64,000 nt of DNA from Herbiconiux flava (lineage in GTDB: Bacteria; Actinomycetota; Actinomycetes; Actinomycetales; Microbacteriaceae), in assembly GCF_013409865.1 (NCBI RefSeq), contig NZ_JACCBM010000001.1, forward strand, positions 620,001 to 684,000, in the 5' to 3' direction. The first letter of the stretch is position 1. Every line of letters starts with the position of its first letter. Shown here in pieces: positions 40,579 to 48,351 of the stretch. The position numbers and the translations under genes are program-made. Below the pieces are notes generated by a model. The model worked only from the letters and a program-made list of their open reading frames with translations, was not told the origin of the DNA and did no database searches.

Positions 40579-41217
40579 GTGGCGGCCCGACTCGCTCAGC
40601 TCCTCGGCACGGCGCTCGTGGCCGGTGCGCTGCTGGCGTCGATGAGCGGATGCGCGGCCGGCGGTGATGTCGTCTTCACGAAGACCCCGAGCCCCACGGC
40701 GGCGCCGAGCGTCGTCGCCCCCACCACGCCGCCCGAGCCGGCGCCGACCGTGGCCGCTCCCGAGGCGCCGGCGGTGCCGTCCGGGCTCGCGCTCGTCGTG
40801 GTGCTGCCGGGGGACGGGAGTGCCGGCGCCGAGCAGGCCGACGCCGTGCGCCAGGCGGTCACCGGGCTCGCGACCGCCAACGCGGCATCCGTCACCCTGC
40901 TCGACCTCGCGGTCTCGGCGAACGCGGGCACCCTCTACGAGCGGGCGCTCGACTCCGACCCCGACGTCGTGGTGACGGTCGGGCCGACCGGGCTCGACGC
41001 GCTGCAGCAGGTGGCGGCGGCCCAGCCCGGTCGGCAGTTCCTCGTGGTGGGCGCGCAGCCCCTCGCGCCGGCGCCGAACATCACCGCGGTCGTCTGGCCG
41101 GGCTCCGACGCGGCGCCCGTCGCACCCGACCTCGGGACGCGGGTCGCGGCGGCGGTCACGGCCGGCACCTCGGAGATCGCGGCCGAGCGCACGGGCCTCG
41201 TCATCGCCCTTCCCTGA
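40579..41217 (+). CDS. Lipoprotein with periplasmic-binding-like domain
   Basis: Exported lipoprotein, 212 aa, with signal peptide and lipobox SMSGC, a Pro/Thr/Ala-rich linker to about residue 65, and a Rossmann-like domain (LALVVVLPGDGSAGAEQADA, DPDVVVTVGPTGLDALQQVA, RQFLVVGAQPL). This recalls the first lobe of BMP/PnrA-type binding proteins, shortened. GTG start 3 bp after the HAD stop implies cotranscription. Ligand and role unknown. Confidence 0.65.
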   Translation: MAARLAQLLGTALVAGALLASMSGCAAGGDVVFTKTPSPTAAPSVVAPTTPPEPAPTVAAPEAPAVPSGLALVVVLPGDGSAGAEQADAVRQAVTGLATANAASVTLLDLAVSANAGTLYERALDSDPDVVVTVGPTGLDALQQVAAAQPGRQFLVVGAQPLAPAPNITAVVWPGSDAAPVAPDLGTRVAAAVTAGTSEIAAERTGLVIALP

Positions 41218-41270
41218 GGGCGGCCACCGGCCGCGCGTGGCCGGGTCGGGCCGCTCTCGGCCGGGTCGGC

Positions 41271-41582
41271 CTACGCGGCGGGGTCGCGCGGCTCGGGGAC
41301 GACCCGGAGGCCGGCCGGCGAGTTCGACAGCCGCACCAGCTCCTCGATCCAGACCCGGTTCAGGACCGGCTCCTTGCTGCCGACGAAGTCGAACTGCAAC
41401 GGGATGGTCGGGTGGATCCAGATCGAGCTGTGGCCGCTGCCCTTGGCGACGGTGTACTCCCAGGAGAACGTGAAGCTCTCGCCCCGCCGGACCTTCGAGA
41501 TGATCACGGCCTTCACGTGGGCCAGCACGCGATCGTCGAACTCGACCGAGACGGACGGGGTGCCGTAGATGAAGTAACCCAT
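41271..41582 (-). CDS. Small Microbacteriaceae-type protein (DUF7882-like)
   Basis: Soluble 103-residue protein beginning GYFIYGTPSVSVEFDDRVLA, a pattern I associate with a conserved small family (DUF7882-like) widespread in Microbacteriaceae. Other features: FTFSWEYTVAKGSGHSSIWI and VWIEELVRLSNSPAGLRVVP. No catalytic motif or membrane segment is visible. It is the last of three adjacent small genes on this strand, 2 bp after the next. Confidence 0.6.
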   Translation of the reverse strand: MGYFIYGTPSVSVEFDDRVLAHVKAVIISKVRRGESFTFSWEYTVAKGSGHSSIWIHPTIPLQFDFVGSKEPVLNRVWIEELVRLSNSPAGLRVVPEPRDPAA

Positions 41583-41584
41583 GC

Positions 41585-41941
41585 TTACTGCCCCAGCCCG
41601 TCGTCGATCTCACGCATGATGTCGTTGATGTCGGTCGCCGTCGCGCGGGCGTCCGCGGTGGACTCGACGGTTCCGCTGATGCCGACCTGCGGCATGACGG
41701 GTACCGGGAAGCGCTCCGCCTCCTCCTCGTCGGTCATGCCGCCGACGTCGACGACGTCGAACTGGCTCGCCGGGCTGAGCAGCAGCGTGTGCACGGAGAC
41801 GTCGCCGTTCTCCTCGAGCACCGCGATGTCGACCGTGACGCTGTTCTCGGCGTCGGCGACGGTGGTCGTGTATTCGAGCAGCGCGGCCGTGATGGCGCTG
41901 CCGGTCACGATCGACCCGCCGCTGTAGGTGATGCGCTTCAT
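41585..41941 (-). CDS. Small orphan protein C1 (paralogue of C2)
   Basis: Unrecognised 118-residue acidic protein. The N-terminus KRITYSGGSIVTGSAITAAL is nearly the same pattern as the protein encoded at 42044, and both have a LLLSPASQ-like segment. GAGGGAGA lies 7 nt before the ATG at 41941, so an in-frame start at 41974 is not used. The product may form one beta-rich domain. It precedes the DUF7882-like gene with a 2-bp gap. Confidence 0.6.
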   Translation of the reverse strand: MKRITYSGGSIVTGSAITAALLEYTTTVADAENSVTVDIAVLEENGDVSVHTLLLSPASQFDVVDVGGMTDEEEAERFPVPVMPQVGISGTVESTADARATATDINDIMREIDDGLGQ

Positions 41942-42043
41942 GCGCGGTCTCCCTCTTCTACCCGTGGGTCGCAATGGCGGTGGGCGCCGTCGCGGTGGCG
42001 GTGGGCGTGAGGCCTCACCCTACGGCACCGGGCCCGCGACCGG

Positions 42044-42403
42044 TCACCGGGGGTAGAGGCCGTCGAGGTCGAGGGCGACGGTCTGGTCGTCGCCCGCGGG
42101 GATCGGCGCGGCCACGACGACGCGGCCGCCCGCGGCGAGCTCGCCGATCTGGGTGTGCAGGCGCTGCACCAGCGCGTCGTCGACGATCTCCTCGTACGGG
42201 CTCTCCTCGGTGTCGGAGACGATCTGGCTCGCCGGGCCGAGCAGCAGCGTCGACCGCCCGACCGCCCCGTCGTCGAGCCGGGTCGGGATCTCGACGGTCT
42301 CCGCCGTCTGCGCCTGGGCCAGGGCCCGGGCGAGGTCGAGCAGCGCCTCGGCGATGGCGGAGCCCGTCAGGACGGAGTCGCCCACGTAGTGAATTCTGTC
42401 CAT
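42044..42403 (-). CDS. Small orphan protein C2 (paralogue of C1)
   Basis: Unrecognised 119-residue protein: DRIHYVGDSVLTGSAIAEAL at the start, then LLLGPASQIVSDTEESPYEE. Pairs with C1 at 41585 by shared spacing and sequence. No signal peptide or catalytic motif. The start has no obvious ribosome site. Together with C1 and the DUF7882-like gene it forms a compact cassette of unknown function. Confidence 0.6.
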   Translation of the reverse strand: MDRIHYVGDSVLTGSAIAEALLDLARALAQAQTAETVEIPTRLDDGAVGRSTLLLGPASQIVSDTEESPYEEIVDDALVQRLHTQIGELAAGGRVVVAAPIPAGDDQTVALDLDGLYPR

Positions 42404-42474
42404 ACCCAACCATGCGCCCGGAACGCTGTTCCCGCAGGGGACTGTCCTACGGGCGTCGAGTGTGCATGGCTCCG

Positions 42475-43854
42475 CTAAGCGATGCGGATGAGCTTCTTGT
42501 TCACGAACTCCTCCACGGCGAAGCGCCCCATCTCGCGGCCCGAACCCGAGCGCTTGACGCCGCCGAACGGCAGCTCCGCCGCGTCGCCCAGCACCAGGTT
42601 CACCCACACCATGCCGGCGTCGATGCGGTCGGCGACCCGCAGCGCCTGCTCCTCGTCGGTCGTGTAGACGTAGGAGCCGAGGCCGAACGGGGTGTCGTTC
42701 GCGAGCGCGATCGCCTCGTCCTCCGACGAGACGCGGTAGAGCGCGGCGACGGGGCCGAAGAACTCCTCGCGGTACGCGTCCATCGTCGGGGTGACGTCGG
42801 CGAGCACGGCGGGCGGGAAGAAGTTGCCGCTCCGCTCGCCCTTGGCCAACACGGTGGCGCCCTGGGAGATCGCTCGGCCGAGCTGCTCCTCGAGGCGGTC
42901 GGCCGCGGCGGTCGAGGAGAGCGGGCCGAGCAGGGTGCCGTCGGCGAAGGGATCGGCGGGCTGGGCATCCGTGAACACCGAGGTGAACTTCGCCGCGAAC
43001 TCCTCGTAGAGGTCGTCGATCACGATGAAGCGCTTGGCGGCGTTGCAGGACTGGCCGTTGTTGTCGAGGCGCGCGTTCACCGCGTCCTGCACGGCCGCGT
43101 CGAGGTCGGCGGTCGAGAGCAGGATGAACGGGTCGGAGCCGCCGAGCTCGAGCACGACCTTCTTCAGGTTCTGGCCGGCGAGCTGCGCCACCGCGGCGCC
43201 CGCCCGCTCGGAGCCCGTGACCGAGACGCCCTGCACGCGCGGGTCGGCGATCACGGTCGCGATCTGCTCGTTCGTGGCGTAGATGTTCACGTAGACGCTG
43301 TCGTGCGCGCCCAGCTCGGCCTCGGCGTCGTCGAAGATCTGTGCGATCGCGGCGGCCGACTCGGGGCACTGCGGCGCGTGCTTCAGCAGGATGGTGTTGC
43401 CCGCGACGATGTTCGGGCCCGCGAACCGTGCCACCTGGTAGTACGGGAAGTTCCACGGCATGATGCCGAGCAGCACCCCGAGGCCCGCGCGGCGGATGAA
43501 GGCCTGCCCCGTGCCGTCGCTCAGCTCGATCTTCTCGTCGGCCAGGAACTCCTCGGCGTGGTCGGCGTAGTACTGGTAGATCGCCGCGGCGAACTCCACC
43601 TCGCCCACCGCCTGGTCGAGCGGCTTGCCCATCTCGCGCACGATGATCTCGGCGAGCGCGTCCTTGCGCTCCTCGTGCAGCGCGGCGACCCGGGCGATCA
43701 GGGCGGCCCGGTCGGCGACGGATGCGCGGCGCGACCAGTCCTCGAACGCCGACGATGCGGCGCCGACGGCCTCCTGCAGCTCGGCGTCGGTGATGGTCGG
43801 GTACTCGCTCAGGGTCTCCCCGGTGGCCGGGTTGACGACGGCGTACTGGCTCAT
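42475..43854 (-). CDS. NAD(P)-dependent succinate-semialdehyde/aldehyde dehydrogenase
   Basis: ALDH-superfamily dehydrogenase of 459 residues, closest in motifs to GabD/SSADH types. LGIMPWNFPYYQVARFAGPN forms the cofactor site, VSVTGSERAGAAVAQLAG and ELGGSDPFILL (Glu) follow, and the catalytic Cys is in NNGQSCNAAKRF. PFGGVKRSGSGREMG is typical. Its start overlaps the amine oxidase stop (ATGA). Oxidation of the aldehyde made by the oxidase, for example 4-aminobutyraldehyde or succinate semialdehyde, is the likely role. Confidence 0.92.
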   Translation of the reverse strand: MSQYAVVNPATGETLSEYPTITDAELQEAVGAASSAFEDWSRRASVADRAALIARVAALHEERKDALAEIIVREMGKPLDQAVGEVEFAAAIYQYYADHAEEFLADEKIELSDGTGQAFIRRAGLGVLLGIMPWNFPYYQVARFAGPNIVAGNTILLKHAPQCPESAAAIAQIFDDAEAELGAHDSVYVNIYATNEQIATVIADPRVQGVSVTGSERAGAAVAQLAGQNLKKVVLELGGSDPFILLSTADLDAAVQDAVNARLDNNGQSCNAAKRFIVIDDLYEEFAAKFTSVFTDAQPADPFADGTLLGPLSSTAAADRLEEQLGRAISQGATVLAKGERSGNFFPPAVLADVTPTMDAYREEFFGPVAALYRVSSEDEAIALANDTPFGLGSYVYTTDEEQALRVADRIDAGMVWVNLVLGDAAELPFGGVKRSGSGREMGRFAVEEFVNKKLIRIA

Positions 43855-45272
43855 GCTGATGCTCCTTCGGTGACGGGGGTGGTGTCGGTGCTCGAGGTGG
43901 CGTTCGTCGTGGAGGTCGCGGCGATCTCGTCCAGGATCTCGCGGGCGAGCCGGCGGCCGACCCGGATGGCGCCGTCGACGTGCTGGTAGCCCTCGGCCGC
44001 GAGGTCGCTCGACCCGAACCGGATGGGCCCCACGGGCTCGAGCTGCAGCGCCCCGTAGCGGGTCAGCCCGCCGAGGTCGAAGCTCGCGGCGTAGGCGCCC
44101 TGCGTCCACTCCTCGGCGGCCCAGTCGCTCTCGTAGTACACGACGGGCTCCAGTGCCTTCGGTCCGTAGTACGCGGCGAGGGAGTCGAGGATCGCCCGGC
44201 GGCGGTCGACGGCCGAGAGCTGCAGCAGCGCATCCGCCTTCTGATCGCTGACGAAGCCCACCAGGGTGCCCCGCGTCTCGCCGTGGTTGGAGTTGTCGTA
44301 GGCCTCGTGCACCAGCTGGTACGGGCTGAAGGCGGTGCCCGAGAGGCCGTCCTCGCGCCAGAACGGGGTCTCGTAGGTGGCGTGCACCTTGATCACGAGT
44401 CCGAGCGACTGGTGCTGCTGCAGCTGCTGGCGCAGGCGCGGCAGCGGGGGCACGTAGTCGATGCGGTCGTAGAGGTTCGGCGGAACGGCGACGATCACGT
44501 GGCGGGCGGCGACGGTGAGCGCATCCGTCGACACGGTGACACCGCCGTCGGCCCACTCGACGGTGCGCACCGGATGCCCGAGCCGCACGTCGTCGCCGAG
44601 CCCCTCCGCGAGGCGCAGCGGCACCTGCTGCAGCCCGCCCACGACCCGCTTGTCGAGGATGAAGTCGGCGTCGACCAGGTGGCTGAAGCTTCCCGCGGAG
44701 GCTGCCATCAGGAGCGCCTGCAGCAGCGAGAAGGAGTGCGCCGGCTTCGTGAGCATGGCGTCGGCGATGAACAGGGCGATGTTCTCGACGGCCTCGGAGT
44801 CGTCGCTCTCGGCCTCGAGCCAGGCGCGGAAGGTGATGCGGTCGAACTCGGCGGCGCGCGGGTGCTCCCACGGGGCGGCCGGGTCGGTCTGGGCGACGAG
44901 CTCGTCGAGCAGCGCGATCAGGCGCTCGAGCTCGGCCTGGGTCGCGTCGGAGGCGGGGAAGATGTCACCCGTGAACCGCGCCGCGACGCCACCGGGGCCG
45001 ACGTAGACGCTCTCGCCCTCGCGGTAGCGCTCGTAGGTGGGCAGACCGAGCGTCTCGAGGGTGTCGATCAGCGCGGTCTGGTCGGGAGAGACCCACTGTC
45101 CGCCGAGCTCGTACATCTGGCCGTCGATCTCGTCGGTGTGGAGGCGGCCGCCGACGCGGTCGCGGGCCTCGAGCACGACGACCGACAAGCCCGCCGCCTT
45201 CAGCTCGGTGGCGGCGGTGAGGCCGGTGGCGCCCGCCCCCACGACGACGACGTCTCGGTTCAGGTGCAGCAT
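43851..45272 (-). CDS. Flavin-containing monoamine oxidase
   Basis: FAD amine oxidase of 473 residues. VVVVGAGATGLTAATELKAA is the dinucleotide loop, VLEARDRVGGRLHTDEI the MAO signature, ELGGQWVSPDQTALIDTLE follows, and GYQHVDGAIRVGRRLAREIL closes the FAD site. Probable substrates are putrescine or other amines, giving an aldehyde for the coupled dehydrogenase. The ATG at 45272 is chosen because the Rossmann loop follows directly. A Ser/Thr-rich tail of about 20 residues is present. Confidence 0.92.
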   Translation of the reverse strand: MLHLNRDVVVVGAGATGLTAATELKAAGLSVVVLEARDRVGGRLHTDEIDGQMYELGGQWVSPDQTALIDTLETLGLPTYERYREGESVYVGPGGVAARFTGDIFPASDATQAELERLIALLDELVAQTDPAAPWEHPRAAEFDRITFRAWLEAESDDSEAVENIALFIADAMLTKPAHSFSLLQALLMAASAGSFSHLVDADFILDKRVVGGLQQVPLRLAEGLGDDVRLGHPVRTVEWADGGVTVSTDALTVAARHVIVAVPPNLYDRIDYVPPLPRLRQQLQQHQSLGLVIKVHATYETPFWREDGLSGTAFSPYQLVHEAYDNSNHGETRGTLVGFVSDQKADALLQLSAVDRRRAILDSLAAYYGPKALEPVVYYESDWAAEEWTQGAYAASFDLGGLTRYGALQLEPVGPIRFGSSDLAAEGYQHVDGAIRVGRRLAREILDEIAATSTTNATSSTDTTPVTEGASA

Positions 45273-45295
45273 CACAACTCTTTCCGCAGTGTTTA

Positions 45296-45331
45296 TGGTG
45301 TCAGAATGACGAATCAGTAACCATGGTGTCA
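45296..45331. promoter_or_regulatory. Two direct copies of TGGTGTCA in the amine-oxidase/amidohydrolase promoter
   Basis: ATGGTGTCA occurs at 45295-45303 and 45323-45331, 28 bp apart, between two divergent genes. The core octamer TGGTGTCA is identical to arms of the palindromic operator at 50639-50659. A regulator site is likely; which protein binds is unknown. Confidence 0.45.
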
Positions 45332-45375
45332 CTGGACCGTGGAAAACGATAGTCGGCGGGGGCGAAAGGCGGATC

Positions 45376-47073
45376 ATGGGCGCTGAGGTGCTGTTCGAGA
45401 ACGGGTCGGTCTTCACCGCGGGGATGGAGCGCAGCCGGCCGGGCTCGGTGCTCGTGCGCGACGGCGTGATCGTGGCGGTCGGCGAGGCCGGGGAGGTGCG
45501 GTCGCGGGCCGGCGGGGGCGGGCGGGCCGTGACGCGGGTCGACGTGGGCGGGGGGCTGGTGGTGCCCGGGTTCCAGGATGCGCACGTGCATCCGCTGCCC
45601 GCGGGGATCGAGATGCTGCAGTGCGACCTGTCGGAGGCCTCCTCGGCGGCCCACGCGCTGGAGCTCGTCGGCGCCTATGCGGCGGCGCACCCGGTGGCGG
45701 CGAGCCGCGGTGCGTCGGTCGGGGGCTCGGGCGGCGGCGGCGCGTCGGACGCGGCCGCGTGGATCCTCGGCGGCGGCTGGACGATGGACCACTTCACGGG
45801 TGGCGCTCCGACCCGCGAGGCGCTCGACGCCGTCACCGGCGGACGGCCCGCCGTGCTGCTCAGCCGCGACCACCACAGTGCCTGGGCGAACTCGACCGCC
45901 CTCGCCCTCGCCGGCATCACCGCCTCGACCCCCGACCCCGCCGACGGACGGCTCGAGCGCGTGGCCGACGGCACGCCGTCGGGCACCCTGCACGAGGGCG
46001 CGATGGCGCTGCTCGACGGCGTGAAGCCGGTTCCGGATGCGGCGCTCGCGCGGGCCGGGCTGCTCGCCGCCCAGACGCACCTGCTCTCGCTCGGCATCAC
46101 CGGCTGGCAGGACGCGCTCGTGGGCGAGGGGCTGGGCTTCGTCGACGCCTTCCCCGTCTACCGCTCGGCCCTCGAGGCGGGCGAGCTGCGCGCCCGGGTG
46201 ACCGCGGCCCTCTGGTGGGAGCGGTCGGAGGACGCCTCGCAGATCGACCGCCTGGCCGCGCGCCGCGACGAGGCGGAGGCGCTCGGGCAGCCCTCCCTGT
46301 TCATCGCCGACACCGTGAAGATGATGCTCGACGGCATCGTCGAGAACCAGACGGCGTCGATCCACGGGCATTACGGGGTGCACCCGCCGTCGTCGGGCAT
46401 CGACTTCATCGACCCGGCGGCGCTCGGCGGGTACGTCGCGGCGCTCGACGCGCGGGGGCTGTCGGTGCACTTCCACGCGCTGGGCGACCGCGCGGTGACC
46501 CAGGCCCTGGATGCGCTGCAGGGGCTGGGCGCGAGCGGGGGCCGCGCATCCGCTCGCCGTCACCAGCTGGCGCACCTGCAGCTCGTCGACCCGGCCGACA
46601 TCGCGCGCTTCGCGGCCGTCGGGGCGATCGCGAACCTGCAGGCCTTCTGGGCGCGCACCGACGAGCAGCTGCGGGATCTATGCCTGCCGATCCTGCCGCC
46701 GGACGCACTGTCGCGCACCTATCCGTTCGGGCGGCTGGCGCGGGCGGGCGCGGCGCTCGCGTTCGGCAGCGACTGGCCGGTGTCGACGGCCGACCCGCTG
46801 GCGGCCATCCACGTGGCGGTCAACCGCACGGGATTCGGCGCGGCGCCCGAGCCCCTCGGCGGCACGGTCGACGCGCTCGACCTCGCGACCGCCCTCACCG
46901 GCTACACGGCCGGCAGCGCCCACGCGAACGGCCGCGGCGCCACCACGGGCCGCCTCGCGCCGGGCTACCTCGCCGACCTCGCGATCCTCGACCGCGATCT
47001 CTTCGAGCTGCCCCCGGATGCCCTCGCCGACGCCCGCGTCACGGCCACCTACCTCGCGGGCGCCCCCGCCTGA
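45376..47073 (+). CDS. Amidohydrolase of the YtcJ-like family
   Basis: Metal-dependent amidohydrolase of 565 residues. VVPGFQDAHVHPLPAG gives the HxH metal ligands, KMMLDGIVENQTASI the region of the carboxylated residue, HFHALGDRAVTQALDAL and HQLAHLQLVDPAD later metal His, and FGSDWPVSTADPL the metal Asp. The composite N- and C-terminal beta domain is present (AILDRDLFELP). Substrates of this group are mostly unknown N-acyl or amide compounds. It is divergent from the amine oxidase. GAAAGGCGG precedes the ATG. Confidence 0.85.
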   Translation: MGAEVLFENGSVFTAGMERSRPGSVLVRDGVIVAVGEAGEVRSRAGGGGRAVTRVDVGGGLVVPGFQDAHVHPLPAGIEMLQCDLSEASSAAHALELVGAYAAAHPVAASRGASVGGSGGGGASDAAAWILGGGWTMDHFTGGAPTREALDAVTGGRPAVLLSRDHHSAWANSTALALAGITASTPDPADGRLERVADGTPSGTLHEGAMALLDGVKPVPDAALARAGLLAAQTHLLSLGITGWQDALVGEGLGFVDAFPVYRSALEAGELRARVTAALWWERSEDASQIDRLAARRDEAEALGQPSLFIADTVKMMLDGIVENQTASIHGHYGVHPPSSGIDFIDPAALGGYVAALDARGLSVHFHALGDRAVTQALDALQGLGASGGRASARRHQLAHLQLVDPADIARFAAVGAIANLQAFWARTDEQLRDLCLPILPPDALSRTYPFGRLARAGAALAFGSDWPVSTADPLAAIHVAVNRTGFGAAPEPLGGTVDALDLATALTGYTAGSAHANGRGATTGRLAPGYLADLAILDRDLFELPPDALADARVTATYLAGAPA

Positions 47074-47074
47074 C

Positions 47075-47174
47075 GCTGAGTCGCGGCGAACCGCTGCCCA
47101 CAGCGCTGAGTCGCGGCGAACCGCTGCCCCCAGCGCTGAGTCGCGGCAAAACGTGACACTTCGGCGCGACTCAG
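47075..47174. repeat. 30-bp-period tandem array with terminal hairpin
   Basis: Units start at 47075, 47105 and 47135 (GCTGAGTCGCGGCGAACCGC in the first two), one base after the amidohydrolase stop codon. CTGAGTCGCG (47136-47145) and CGCGACTCAG (47165-47174) form a 10-bp stem at the end. The hairpin probably ends transcription although a T-run is missing. It has the same 30-bp period and partial sequence likeness to 1401-1460. Confidence 0.85.
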
Positions 47175-47197
47175 CCGAGCGGGGGCAGGATGGGGGG

Positions 47198-48226
47198 ATG
47201 AGCTACGTCGCTGACGCTGACCGGTACGAGTCCTTTCCCTATCGCCGCGTGGGGCGGAGCGGGCTGAAGCTGCCCGCGGTGTCGCTGGGGCTGTGGCAGA
47301 ACTTCGGCGACGACAAGCCGATCGAGACGCAGCGGGCCATCCTGCGGCGGGCGTTCGACACCGGGGTCACGCACTTCGACCTCGCGAACAACTACGGGCC
47401 GCCCTACGGCAGCGCCGAGACGAACTTCGGGCGCATCTTCGCCGAGGACTTCGCCGCGCACCGCGACGAGATCGTGCTCTCGACGAAGGCCGGCTACGAC
47501 ATGTGGCCCGGGCCGTACGGCGACCACGGCTCGCGCAAGTACCTGCTCGCCTCGCTCGACCAGTCGCTCGCGCGGATGGGCGTGGACTACGTCGACGTCT
47601 TCTACTCCCATCGCGCCGACCCCGAGACCCCGCTCGAGGAGACGATGGGCGCCCTGCACACGGCGGTGCAGTCGGGCCGCGCGCTGTACGCGGGCATCTC
47701 GAGCTACTCGCCCGAGCGCACGAGGGAGGCGGCGCGCATCCTGAGCGATCTCGGCACGCCGCTGCTGATCCACCAGCCCTCGTACTCGATGTTCAACCGC
47801 TGGATCGAGGACGGCCTGCTCGACACCCTCGGCGAGCTCGGCGTGGGCTGCATCGCGTTCTCGCCGCTCGCGCAGGGGCTGCTCACCGACCGCTACCTGA
47901 ACGGCGTGCCCGAGGGCTCGCGGGCGGCCCGCGAGGGTTCGATGTCGACGCGGATGCTCAGCGACGACACCCTCGCCCGCGTGCGCGGCCTGAACGAGAT
48001 CGCGTCGGGGCGCGGGCAGACGCTGGCGCAGCTGGCGCTGTCGTGGGCGCTGCGGGACGAGCGGGTGACGAGCGTGCTGATCGGGGCGTCGTCGGTGGGG
48101 CAGCTCGACGACAACCTCGCGGCCGTGCGGAACCTGGAGTTCTCGGCCGAGGAGCTCGCGGCGATCGACGAGTTCGCGGGCGACCGGGACATCGACCTGT
48201 GGGCGGCGTCGTCGCGGGTGGAGTAG
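47198..48226 (+). CDS. Aldo/keto reductase (YghZ/L-glyceraldehyde-3-phosphate reductase type)
   Basis: Aldo/keto reductase of the KCAB-like YghZ type, 342 aa, which detoxifies methylglyoxal and reduces L-glyceraldehyde 3-phosphate. FDLANNYGPPYGSAETNFG (Asp, Tyr), IVLSTKAGYDMWPGPYGDHG (Lys) and DVFYSHRADPETPLEE (His) are the family pattern. It lies 24 bp after the hairpin of the tandem array, so it has its own promoter. A 34-bp repeat array starts 4 bp after its stop. Confidence 0.9.
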   Translation: MSYVADADRYESFPYRRVGRSGLKLPAVSLGLWQNFGDDKPIETQRAILRRAFDTGVTHFDLANNYGPPYGSAETNFGRIFAEDFAAHRDEIVLSTKAGYDMWPGPYGDHGSRKYLLASLDQSLARMGVDYVDVFYSHRADPETPLEETMGALHTAVQSGRALYAGISSYSPERTREAARILSDLGTPLLIHQPSYSMFNRWIEDGLLDTLGELGVGCIAFSPLAQGLLTDRYLNGVPEGSRAAREGSMSTRMLSDDTLARVRGLNEIASGRGQTLAQLALSWALRDERVTSVLIGASSVGQLDDNLAAVRNLEFSAEELAAIDEFAGDRDIDLWAASSRVE

Positions 48227-48230
48227 CGCG

Positions 48231-48332
48231 GGTCGGCGGCGCGGTCGGCGCCGCATTCGGCTGGGGTCGGCGGCGCGGTCGGCGCCGCAGGTGGCTGGGG
48301 TCGGCGGCGCGGTCGGCGCCGCAGGTGGCTGG
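48231..48332. repeat. Three 34-bp GC-rich tandem repeats
   Basis: Copies start at 48231, 48265 and 48299 (GGTCGGCGGCGCGGTCGGCG...). The second and third are identical over 34 bp and the first differs slightly. Each unit can fold through GGCGC and GCGCC. The array lies between the convergent aldo/keto reductase and MFS genes, four bases after the reductase stop. Confidence 0.9.
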
Positions 48333-48351
48333 GCTCAGCGGGCCGCGCAGG

